Part shown: positions 27,760-36,004 of the stretch, piece by piece
Layout: each line of letters opens with the position of its first letter
Position numbering within the stretch: the first letter of the stretch is position 1
Source of the DNA: SIG603 sp964370635
Lineage (GTDB): Bacteria; Bacillota; Clostridia; Oscillospirales; Acutalibacteraceae
Reading direction: 5' to 3'
NCBI GenBank assembly: GCA_964370635.1
Contig: CAYJJU010000004.1
Location: 62,001 to 126,000 of the forward strand
DNA: 64,000 bases
The notes under the pieces: generated by a model
What the model was told of the DNA's origin: nothing
Seen by the model: only the letters and a program-made list of their open reading frames with translations
Databases searched by the model: none
Position numbers and translations under genes: made by a program

Positions 27760-27808
27760 TCAAATGAAAAATTTGAAATATTATATCATAAAATCAAATA
27801 GAATTCAA
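27760..27808 (-). promoter_or_regulatory. ilvB promoter with overlapping inverted repeat
   Basis: On the minus strand TTGAAT (27808-27803), 17 bases, TATAAT (27785-27780). The predicted start of transcription falls at or next to a perfect TCAAAT-GAAAA-ATTTGA repeat (27760-27776), a possible operator. The leader to the ilvB ATG is only about 30 bases. Confidence 0.75.
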
Positions 27809-28091
27809 GGTAATAATGGCATTTGCGCTAAAATCGGCAAAAAAATAGATTTGACGCAGTAAAGTGGTAAAATTTTTGGCGGTTTTTTTACTTTTTTTTG
27901 AAAAAAAACTTAAAATTTACATTTTTTTCAAAAAAAACCAAGAAATCGTGAACCTTTTTGCGCCATGTCGTATCTTACATGTATACAGCAAAAATTTGCC
28001 CATAAATAAAGCTTGCAATATCCTTGCATTTATGGTAAAATTTTGACATTATTATTATTTATTTAAGAAAGAAAGGTTAGAGGGGAAAGTT
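27809..28091 (+). promoter_or_regulatory. divergent region with promoter for the large surface protein gene
   Basis: This gene-free stretch is very A/T rich. It contains opposed T and A runs (27886-27945) that can fold into weak hairpins, and a good promoter: TTGCAA (28013-28018), 17 bases, TAAAAT (28036-28041). A ribosome site GAGGGGAAAG precedes the ATG at 28092. An open frame of 60 codons at 27864 has no coding features and is not called. Confidence 0.65.
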
Positions 28092-31000
28092 ATGAAGAGA
28101 CGATTCACACCCACTAAAACGAGAAAAAGCATGAAAATCACTAGCATGTTACTTGCAATGATTTTGGTTTTCTCTCAAGTATTCACAGCAATACCGGCCT
28201 ATGCGGAGTCAGGCACGGGAGGCGGCGAGTCCATTACCTATACGGGAAGCGATGCGCTGGCAAGTGTAAAAAACACACAGAGTGTTGCAGACGATTTTGT
28301 CGATGATTTAAATATGTCATCTACATTAAAAACTGCATTAAAAATAGCGCTTGGAGCTACCGGTGCCATGAGCTTTAATGCTTTTGATAATATTAATGTA
28401 GGCACTAAGGCAACCGGAATATTTAAAGGCGACCTATTAGTACAGAGTAGTACAACTGATTACACAAATGTAACAGGCGAGGCTATTACAATAACACCTC
28501 AACTTAAGGTTGAGAATTATGACTCAAAATGGATATCAACAGGATGGTTTAGTGGATATTTTGAGTACACATACAAATCAACCGATACTTACTCACTTGA
28601 TTCTTACTCCTTCACAATCACCCCACAAGACGTTGAAGTTATAACACATGATGTAACGGGGAGCAACTTTACAGGCGGAAGCGATTATGACATCGTAACA
28701 ACTGCAAGTGCCGCAAACATAAACAATGATTTCAGTGTAGTGGCAAGCAATAGTGCTTTACACAATGAAATCAAAAATTTAATCGGAACAGCTACAACTA
28801 CAGCAGATGCAACAACAGGCAAAATTTCAGTTGATGTAAATCTTGGTTCTAATTATAATGTAAGATACACAAACGGTACATTCACTCCTCCTGGAGTATT
28901 AACTGCTACACCAGCTCTTTCAAATCAAACAGCAACAGCTTACACAGGTTCATCACAACTTGCTGCAGCAACAGCAGAAATTAAAACTGCGGCTAAAGCA
29001 TGGGTGAGTGCAAACGTAGTTGGAAATGATGCTATTGTTAATATGAATGCAAAAATAGACAGTGCAAGCGTTTCACTAAATGATAGCAAAACAGACATTA
29101 AAGATGCAGGCACATACACACTTTCTTTAAAAATCGCCGATGAATACGAGATGTTCTCTCTAAGTGGTGGAAATGAGCATGTCGGCTATGACCTTACATT
29201 TACACAATCTCTAACAGTAAATAAAATACCCGAAGTTCAAGTATATGTAAAAAACCAATACACATCTACTTTACCAGCAGTACCAAACTTTGCAGTGTTC
29301 TCAAGTGAACCATTAGCCGATGCGCAAACAGGCCTAGACCTATTTGCAGTTATCGAGGGTGCATCACAAGAAGTGCTTAATGCAGTTGAGGCAGAGCTCG
29401 CTTCTATGCTAGTTCTTAAAAAAGATGCATACAGCATTTTTGGTGCAGAGGTGCTTTCTTACATAACATTCTATGCTGATGATACAGCACAAGGCTATAC
29501 AAACTATGGTAAATTTTCAAGCGAACAAACAGGTTTAGACCTTAGTGCACAAGGACTTAATGACATGGCACAAGAGGCTATAGACGGCGCAATGGACGAA
29601 ATTAATGCGGCTTTCTCAAACCTTATTGCAGACATAATCCCAAATGTTGACCTTGGAACATATGAAAAACCTTACGACGGAAAATCATTTAATGATTATG
29701 GCGGAGAAGAGGGTGTTGAGTTTGCAAACGATGTGCTTACAGACCTATCTGACGAGCTTAACAAACTACTTGTAAAGCTTCCTGACATGATGATAGACTT
29801 AACAAACATCGATATGGGTGGCTTAAATGTTCCAGACAGCCTACCATTACCAGGTAGCGTAGGGGACGATATCAATAATATACTAGGTGAAATTGATTCA
29901 GTTCTTGGTTCTGTAAACAATTTAGACGAAAGCATTGGCATAGACATTGAGGAGATAGTTCGTCAACTGTCTACAGCAAATGTTAAACTAGAGCTTGTTG
30001 AAAGTGGAAGCACACTTGCAAACACTATTAACGCAGGCGACAGCACAACTCTAACTCTTAAAATAACAATAACAACAGACATAACTCTAAAAGATGCGCT
30101 AAGCATTAGCCCTGACATATTAGAGGGTACTATAGGAACATCAAACATAGATATAAATAGTATAATTGCAGGTATGGTTGGCGATTGGGCTGCAGACATT
30201 ATTGTTGGCGCATTATCATTTGACCCTGTAATCGACCTTACAAAAGTGCTATCAAGCATGGATGTTACTTTATCGGTAGCTCCACATGTAAACGTAGCTA
30301 ACTTTACACTAGGTGTAGAACAGCTTCCTGTTACTATCTATTATGATGAAACAGCGGCTGACTTTACAGACAACGGCGGTTTATTCCCTGAGTATGACCC
30401 AAGAGCAATGGAAGCACAACTTATGGCTGACCACTATGTGACTGTAAACCCACTAAGCTATCTACTTCTAAGCGATGCGGCTTTAGCAGAGCTTTCAGCA
30501 GATGTACTTAATAGTGCTACAGAGCACACACTAAGTTCTAACTATGACGTAACAATTAAAGGCATGAGCGCTGACCCAACTTACGGCAAAATTGCAAGTG
30601 AGATTAAAGAAACTCTAAGCGATGTTAAAGATGAAATCGTAAAATACACCCAGCTTGCAAAAGAAATAGCCCAAAAAGTTGAAGAGCTTAAAGACAAAGG
30701 CATAGAAGACTACAACAAACTTGTAGAAGAAATTAATGATCTAATTGCAGATGCAGAAGAGCTAAGAGATAAAATTCTTGAAGCAAAAGGCGATGCAAGT
30801 GAAATAGTAGACCAAATCATCGGTACTATAGAAGACAAATTTAATTCTATAGACCTTGGCAAAATTAAAGAAATAGTTAATGGCTATGTAGGCGATGCAT
30901 TTGATACCCTAATAGAAGGACTAGATGCAAAACTTAAAGAGCTTGCAGACAAGGCTTTAGAAGCGCTTGAAGGCGAAATCGCTAAGGCTATAAGCAAACT

Positions 31001-32740
31001 AACTGAAGAGTTTGAAAATCTAGGCCTTGAAGAAAAATACGAAGCCCTAAAAGCGGAAGCAGAGAAAGCTGTAAACGATTTAATTAAAAATTTAGACGAA
31101 ACTTTCCCTGTAGAAGTTGACTTAGGAAGTCTTACAAAAGAGTATGACCAAACTCCATTTGGCGTGTCTGACATAGACTATGTACAAAGACTAATCGCTT
31201 TGGTAGATGCAGCAAAAGTAGAAGTTAAAAACTTTGAACTTACAGCGCTTTCAGACATAGTACTAGCACAAGTAATCATGTCTTACCTACCAGAGGAAGC
31301 AGTAGATGCATACGAAACTTTCTCAAATATCATGGATAAACTAGGCCTTGATACATCAAAAATGGAAGAATTCGTTATGAATGCTATAGGCAGTGCAGAA
31401 GGCTTAAAAAATGATGCAGAAGAAGTGCTAAACACTGAAATTAATAAATTATCAGAAGAATTTGTTAAACTTCAAGAACTTTTAGCAGACATGAACGCAA
31501 TGACTTTAGCCGAGCTAGAGGACGAAATTGAAAAACTAAACAACAAATATCTAAGTGTAAGCTTTGGTGGAAATTCTGTAGTTAAAGATGTACCGGGTGG
31601 CGATGTTACATTTACTGTAAGTGCTACATTATTCGGAAGAACTTATGAGCTTGTAAATGGCACATACGCTCTAAACATCACAGCAATTCCACTAGACGTA
31701 ACAGTTTATGACCAAACAATTGATGAGGGCGATGCTATAAGTCAAAATGCTTTCATAATCAATACATCACTTAGCGCTGCACTTTTAAGTGAAGCAAAAG
31801 ACGCTATAACACTTGTTTCAAACGGTGCTGACGGCGACGAGATTACAGCAGAAATTAATTCTGATAACTTTACACTAAACGTAACTGTTGGTACACTAAC
31901 TGTAAATGTTGAAGACGACGATAACGAAGGCGATGGAAACGAAGGCGACGGAAATGAAGGCGACGGAAACGAAGGCGNNNNNNNNNNNNNNNNNNNNNNN
32001 NNNNNNNNNNNNNNNNNNNNNNNNNNNNNNNNNNNNNNNNNNNNNNNNNNNNNNNNNNNNNNNNNNNNNNNNNNNNNAACGAAGGCGATGGAAACGAAGG
32101 CGACGGAAATGAAGGCGACGGAAACGAAGGCGACGACACAACAGGTACAGGCGGAACAGGTACAGGCGGTACAGGTACAGGCGGAACAGGCACAGGCGGC
32201 GACGACACAACAGGCACAGGCGGCGCAACAGGTGACGACGAAGGTGACGACGAAGTTGAAGAAATCGAAGACGAAACTACTCCAACTGCTCCTACACCAG
32301 ACGACGAAGACGATGAAAATGTAGAAATCGAAGACATAACAGACGAAGACGACGAAGACGAAGGAACAACTGAAATTGAGGACGAAGAAAATCCACTAGC
32401 TTCAGGTGCCGGAATTGATGTTGATGGCAACAACGATGGTAAATTCTCAGTAATTAACCTAATACTTGCAATTGCAACAATCGTAATCGGTGCATATGTT
32501 CTTATTGCTCACTTCATGGGCGGCAACGCTGGCGCACTAGGAATTAAACTTATTACATTAATACCTCTTGTAGCAGCTGCAATACTTACTTTTGTAACAC
32601 AAAACTTTGCAGGCGCAGTTGTTATGGTTGACACATGGACAGCAGTGTTCGCAGTTATAACAGCAGCACAAGTTGTAGCTTCAATAGTTTCTGTTAAAGC
32701 TTCAAACCAAGATCAAAACCTAAACAGAGATTTTGATTAA
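28092..32740 (+). CDS. large secreted repeat surface protein with C-terminal multi-helix membrane anchor (interrupted by a scaffold gap)
   Basis: A signal peptide ends near AYAES (residues 1-39). The body follows, with MBG-like beta segments: motifs VDLG-x3-K-x-YD occur twice (about residues 522 and 1013), and PLDVTVYDQTIDEGD near 1200. Between them is a long charged, helical, probably coiled-coil stretch (about residues 820-1010, rich in EEL/KEL/DKI). After an EGDGN tandem repeat holding 100 N come GTGG repeats, a very acidic linker, and about three membrane helices (FSVINLILAIATIVIGAY onward) in place of an LPxTG signal. The frame before the gap and the frame after it differ by the gap length only. 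Removing the N run plus the duplicated 55 bases restores one frame of 1,498 codons including the stop. Function is unknown; cell-surface adhesion or wall association is inferred. Confidence 0.82.
31919..32134 (+). repeat. 15-bp tandem repeat (EGDGN) with assembly gap
   Basis: Units of GACGGAAACGAAGGC and one-base variants encode repeated EGDGN. The N run is 31978-32077. The 55 bases before it (31923-31977) and the 55 after it (32078-32132) are identical, so the two contigs probably ended on the same k-mer. The real copy number is uncertain; any whole number of 15-bp units keeps the frame. Confidence 0.9.
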
Positions 32741-32775
32741 TCTATCTTAATCTATCTTAAATAAAATAATAAATG

Positions 32776-32809
32776 AAAACCGATTAGCTCAGGCTAATCG
32801 GTTTTTTTT
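32776..32809 (+). terminator. rho-independent terminator of the surface protein gene
   Basis: AACCGATTAGC, loop TCAG, GCTAATCGGTT then a run of eight T. The stem is perfect and lies about 36 bases after the stop. A 10-bp tandem duplication (AATCTATCTT twice) lies between stop and hairpin. Confidence 0.95.
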
Positions 32810-32814
32810 GCGCA

Positions 32815-33024
32815 TCAAAAATGCCCCTACTTTAAAAAGTTCTATAAAAAGGTAATTAAAAAACTTTTTCACTTTTAAAAATACGCTTCTAAGGCAAAAG
32901 CTTTCGTTTTCTGCGGAAAACGACTCAGGGCGTTGCCCTAAGTACCCACCATTTTTTGAAAAAAATGGAGTAAAACTTTTAATATTTGCACTGTGCCATA
33001 ACGCTATATCTTTTTTGCGCAAAT
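32815..33024. repeat. hairpin-rich intergenic stretch, probably a dispersed repeat
   Basis: Three short perfect hairpins follow one another: TCGTTTTC/GAAAACGA (32904-32923), AGGGC/GCCCT (32927-32939) and CCATTTTTT/AAAAAATGG (32949-32968). The order and wording resemble intergenic repeats I know from clostridial genomes, although only one copy is in this window. A 77-codon open frame on the minus strand runs across the hairpins and is not called as a gene. Confidence 0.45.
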
Positions 33025-33219
33025 TTACTTTCTCATTTCCAAATCGTTTATAAGGTTTTTGATGTCTTTGTTACTTGATAACTGATATCGCCTAAGCTCA
33101 ATTGCTTCTAAAACTTCCGGTGGCAAATTGTCAAGCGTGCGGTCGTGTCCCGGCATATCGGTTAAAAGCATTCCGTAAGGCGAACCATTTGTAGATGTGT
33201 TCCAGTAAAAAGGAAACAT
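33025..33219 (-). CDS. small hypothetical protein, 64 residues
   Basis: I do not recognise this protein. It begins MFPFYWNTST, continues with a Pro/Asp-rich middle (LLTDMPGHDRTLDNLPPEVLEAI) and ends in a charged helix. The start at 33219 has GGGGGTGA 6 bases upstream; a GTG at 33234 is less likely. It is 63 bases downstream of the DUF4364 gene on the same strand, so it may share its transcript. The DNLPPEVLEAIE part looks like a real helix cap, and composition is normal for the region. Expression is unproven. Confidence 0.5.
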   Translation of the reverse strand: MFPFYWNTSTNGSPYGMLLTDMPGHDRTLDNLPPEVLEAIELRRYQLSSNKDIKNLINDLEMRK

Positions 33220-33282
33220 AAAAATCACCCCCACAAATATCTTTTACAAAATTGCAAAAATAATGTGAGGGAAATTTTGAAA

Positions 33283-33837
33283 TTAAATTACATCTACGTC
33301 TGTAAGCCAACAAAGGAAAAGTTTATATATGCTTTCAGGGTCTTTGTAAAAATTTTCCTTTATAAGCGTTGCCTGAAGCATGTCCGGTGCGTAAAGCGTG
33401 AATTTAAATAAATCAAAATCACCGCCTGAAATATGACAGGTTACATCATAACCGTTTTTTGTCATTTCAATTTCAACTTTGTTCTCTTTTTTTATTTTTG
33501 CCTCTGCCAAAAGATTAAATGCAGCCTCCGTAACTTTTTCTCTAACGGTAAAAGGTAAAATTTTATCAAGTTGATTTGCAATTTCTATGCCTTGCTCGTT
33601 AATCGTGCATAACTCGTCTCCATCCATGCTTATATTGTTCATTTTTGTAAGCGAAGCTATGGCCTCTTGAATTTCAAAGTAGTTTGCAAGACCTTTTTCC
33701 ATCATTATTTTAGTTAAATCCCCTTTTGAAAGTGGCGCATTAACACTCTTAAGTATGTAGCAAACTAAAATTTTTATGTCATTTTTCACCCTTAATCCGT
33801 CCATATCGACCCCTGCATCGAATGCGTCGTACTCCAT
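33283..33837 (-). CDS. DUF4364 family protein (predicted winged-helix regulator)
   Basis: A 184-residue DUF4364 protein, a family restricted largely to Clostridia. Seen: the opening LRVKNDIKILVCYILKSVNAPLSKGDLTKIMMEKGLANYFEIQEAIASL region (key blocks: NDIKILVCYIL, PLSKGDL, GLANYFEIQEA), which has the helix spacing of a winged-helix fold, then a beta-rich C-terminal part. A DNA-binding role is predicted, not shown. The start at 33837 has GGAGG upstream; an earlier ATG overlaps that site. A 13-bp palindrome lies in its own promoter region at 33875. Confidence 0.85.
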   Translation of the reverse strand: MEYDAFDAGVDMDGLRVKNDIKILVCYILKSVNAPLSKGDLTKIMMEKGLANYFEIQEAIASLTKMNNISMDGDELCTINEQGIEIANQLDKILPFTVREKVTEAAFNLLAEAKIKKENKVEIEMTKNGYDVTCHISGGDFDLFKFTLYAPDMLQATLIKENFYKDPESIYKLFLCWLTDVDVI

Positions 33838-33855
33838 AAGTACCTCCATTAGTTT

Positions 33856-33887
33856 ATTATATTTTAATATTACACCCTAAATTAGGG
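33856..33887 (-). promoter_or_regulatory. palindrome and -10 element before the DUF4364 gene
   Basis: CCCTAA-A-TTAGGG (33875-33887) is a perfect palindrome with 6-bp arms. A minus-strand TATAAT lies at 33861-33856, so the palindrome covers the place expected for the -35 element. This is a plausible autoregulatory operator. Confidence 0.45.
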
Positions 33888-34000
33888 CTTGTAAATAGAT
33901 TTAGGCCTAAAAATTTATTTTCTTATTATTTTGCAAGTTAATTTACTTTTTTATCTACATATGATAAAATAAATTTATTAACATGATTGGGGGTCATTTT

Positions 34001-34723
34001 ATGAAAAAAATTTTAATTTTATCCTTGATTGCGATATTCGCGCTTGTCGGTTGTAAGGATATGCAGGCGGTAAATACTTCATCAAACAGCGAAAGCAGTA
34101 GTGAGAGTTCTAGCGATTTATCAGAAGATGAAAGCAGTAGTGAGAGTTCTAGCGATTTATCAGAAAGCGAAAGCGAAGAAGAATTTTCTGACAGGCCAAA
34201 CTTTATGAATTTTGTAGAGGGCTATTGGCATATGGAAGGCGGCTCAATGCAGTATGCTTTATTTGATGACATGACATATGTAAGGTCTACAGCCACAGAA
34301 AATGTGTATGGAACATTTAGTGTTGATGATTATGATGGCGATGTAACTTTTGTAAGCGAAGATGGCCAAATTTATGGCGGTCTTTATTATGCGGTGCAGG
34401 ATTATCTTGAAATAGAGCTTTATGACACTTTGTTTTATAAAGCTTCGGGGCCTATAGAATTTACAGTTGATACTCAGTCTATTGACGACCTTCTTTTAAG
34501 GGACTGGGTGTCGGAAGATGACGTGTACTTTGCAAGATTTGATAATTTAGGATATTTTGCCATTGAGTCAGAAAAAGATTTGCATACAGGAAGTTTTATT
34601 ATAGATGGATTAAATGTTCACCTAGATTACGACTTTTTAGACGACAGTATAGCCGTATACGATTTTGATAATCATATTTTGACTATAGATGGCTTTGGAG
34701 AGTTTTACTGGATTTATGAGTAA
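34001..34723 (+). CDS. lipoprotein with Ser/Glu-rich repeat linker
   Basis: A 240-residue lipoprotein with lipobox LVGC (Cys 18). A linker of alternating Ser and Glu/Asp (about residues 30-65) follows, containing two copies of a 13-residue unit from a 39-bp tandem duplication (34091-34168). The C-terminal domain has two similar halves, each with FxxLxYF/xIDG-like strands, that I cannot assign. The start is the ATG at 34001 with GGGGGTC upstream; the ATG at 33983 precedes that site. It stands alone between a divergent regulator gene and a hairpin element, so context gives no function. Confidence 0.75.
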   Translation: MKKILILSLIAIFALVGCKDMQAVNTSSNSESSSESSSDLSEDESSSESSSDLSESESEEEFSDRPNFMNFVEGYWHMEGGSMQYALFDDMTYVRSTATENVYGTFSVDDYDGDVTFVSEDGQIYGGLYYAVQDYLEIELYDTLFYKASGPIEFTVDTQSIDDLLLRDWVSEDDVYFARFDNLGYFAIESEKDLHTGSFIIDGLNVHLDYDFLDDSIAVYDFDNHILTIDGFGEFYWIYE

Positions 34724-34772
34724 TTAGAAGAACTAGGTCATGAAAATCATGCTACTATCAATTTAAATCATA

Positions 34773-35012
34773 TAAAAGGCATGGCTTAAAGGCTATGCCT
34801 CAGACTGTCGAAAAAACCGCAAACGCAAAAAACGAGCCGGCTTGGCTCGTTTTTTGCTTCCAGCGTCACAAACACTTTCAAATTTCTCTCATATACCCTC
34901 GTATTATTCGGTCATTTGCAAGTATTTGTTCCTTGTCTTGCGGATTTTTGGACAGTCCGACAGCGTGTCAAAAAAGTAGGGCTTTTTTGACACGCTGAGG
35001 CTATGCCTTTTA
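34773..35012. mobile_element. 240-bp nested hairpin element with inverted ends (MITE-like)
   Basis: The ends read TAAAAGGCATGGC and, on the other strand, TAAAAGGCATAGC. Inside lie hairpin 1 (34777-34800, 9-bp stem), hairpin 2 with arms GCAAAAAACGAGCC and GGCTCGTTTTTTGC (34825-34857) and hairpin 3 with 15-bp arms starting AGCGTGTC (34962-34996). A long-range pair GACTGTC/GACAGTC (34803-34809, 34951-34957) can close the middle. No open frame is supported. It could be a miniature transposable element, a structured RNA or a bidirectional terminator; hairpins 2 and 3 both end in T runs. No target-site duplication is clear. Confidence 0.5.
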
Positions 35013-35039
35013 ATATGTTAAATTTTTTTCATAAATTTA

Positions 35040-35068
35040 TTGAAAATACTTTCTTAATATGCTATTAT
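35040..35068 (+). promoter_or_regulatory. promoter of the oxaloacetate decarboxylase operon
   Basis: TTGAAA (35040-35045), 17 bases, TATTAT (35063-35068). It is the only good promoter before the AAGGAGGT site of oadG and gives a leader of about 90 bases. Confidence 0.7.
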
Positions 35069-35078
35069 ATATATGACA

Positions 35079-35122
35079 CTGATAAAATGCCGTAAAATGG
35101 CATTTTTTAAAAATATTATCAG
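35079..35122 (+). promoter_or_regulatory. leader hairpin of the oxaloacetate decarboxylase operon (possible attenuator)
   Basis: AAAATGCC (35084-35091), loop GTAAAAT, GGCATTTT (35099-35106) followed by more T, enclosed by CTGATAA/TTATCAG (35079-35085, 35116-35122). The inner hairpin looks like an intrinsic terminator placed inside the leader, just after the predicted transcription start. Confidence 0.5.
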
Positions 35123-35163
35123 TTCTATTTGTTCATGACAGAATATTGAAAGGAGGTAACTCA

Positions 35164-35577
35164 ATGGGAGCTGTGCCTATTTGGCTGGTCGTTGTAATGG
35201 GAATTTCGACAGTTTTTGTTTGTCTTGTAGCGCTTATATTTATCATTAAAATATATACGTCTATAATTAAAGCTTTTGTCAAAACTCCAGAGCAAAAACC
35301 AACCGTCGCTACTCCACAACCTGCAGTAGCTACCGCATCGCCTACTAATGTAGCGCCTGTTGCCAACAAAAATCAACTGCTTGCAGTGATTGGTGCGGCG
35401 ATAGCGGAAGACCTTAAAACGGATGTTTCACGCTTGAAAATTCATTCAATTTCGCAAATATCAGGTGGCGCACCGACAAGTAAACAAGCTTTGGTTGCGG
35501 CAATTGGCAGTGCGATTGCAACAGATATGGGAACGGATGTTTCACATGTAAAAATTCACTCTATAAGAAAAATTTAA
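35164..35577 (+). CDS. oadG: oxaloacetate decarboxylase gamma-type subunit (OadG family) with duplicated C-terminal motif
   Basis: A 137-residue small membrane subunit with one N-terminal helix (about residues 5-30), a Pro/Ala/Thr linker and a short C-terminal domain that in this family holds the complex together. Seen: the C-terminal unit appears twice, NQLLAVIGAAIAEDL...LKIHSISQI and KQALVAAIGSAIATDM...VKIHSIRKI, each about 35 residues, whereas most family members have one. The ATG at 35164 has AAGGAGGT at good distance. First gene of a four-gene Na+ pump operon. Confidence 0.82.
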   Translation: MGAVPIWLVVVMGISTVFVCLVALIFIIKIYTSIIKAFVKTPEQKPTVATPQPAVATASPTNVAPVANKNQLLAVIGAAIAEDLKTDVSRLKIHSISQISGGAPTSKQALVAAIGSAIATDMGTDVSHVKIHSIRKI

Positions 35578-35605
35578 AGTTATAAGTTGAAAGGAATCTA
35601 ATTTT

Positions 35606-35959
35606 ATGAGAAAATATAATGTTAATGTTAATGGAACAACTTACGAAGTAACAGTTGAAGAAGTAGTAGGCGGCAGCGCACCAGTAGCAGCAGCTCCTGC
35701 ACCTGTAGCGGCAGCACCTGCACCAGTAGCAGCACCAGCAGCCGGCGGCGCATCTGTAAACAGCCCAATGCCTGGCAACATCATTGCAGTTAATGTAAGT
35801 GTTGGCGACACAGTGGCTGAAGGCCAAGTTATCATGGTTTTAGAAGCTATGAAAATGGAAAATGAAATTGTAGCACCAAAAGCAGGTAAAGTTTCTTCTG
35901 TTGCAGTAAACAAAGGCGCAACTGTCGAAAGCGGAACACTTCTTTGCGTTATAGCTTAA
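35606..35959 (+). CDS. biotin carboxyl carrier protein (biotin/lipoyl attachment domain)
   Basis: A 117-residue separate biotin carrier subunit. Seen: a short N-terminal strand region (KYNVNVNGTTYEVTVEEV), an Ala/Pro linker (about residues 28-50), then the biotinyl domain with the acceptor lysine in EAMKMENE (residue about 84). The carboxyl group is moved between the alpha-subunit transferase and the membrane beta subunit. GAAAGGAA precedes the ATG; spacing to oadG is 28 bases. Confidence 0.93.
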   Translation: MRKYNVNVNGTTYEVTVEEVVGGSAPVAAAPAPVAAAPAPVAAPAAGGASVNSPMPGNIIAVNVSVGDTVAEGQVIMVLEAMKMENEIVAPKAGKVSSVAVNKGATVESGTLLCVIA

Positions 35960-36004
35960 TTTGATTTTAAGATATAATATAAATAAATAAGGAGTGCAAA
36001 ACGA

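Noticed and set aside
27744..27780. T-box or peptide leader for the ilv operon
   Set aside because: The promoter at 27780-27808 leaves a leader of about 30 bases, too short for either.
27864..28046. 60-codon plus-strand open frame before the surface protein gene
   Set aside because: It is made of A and T runs and contains the promoter of the next gene.
31919..32200. CRISPR-like array
   Set aside because: The repeats are contiguous 15-bp coding units without spacers, in frame with the surface protein.
31870..32433. Minus-strand open frames through the EGDGN repeat and N gap
   Set aside because: They are mirror frames of a low-complexity repeat with no start signals; the plus-strand gene continues across the gap.
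32789..33022. 77-codon open frame on the minus strand after the surface protein gene
   Set aside because: It runs through three hairpins and the terminator, has no ribosome site and shows repeat-like composition.
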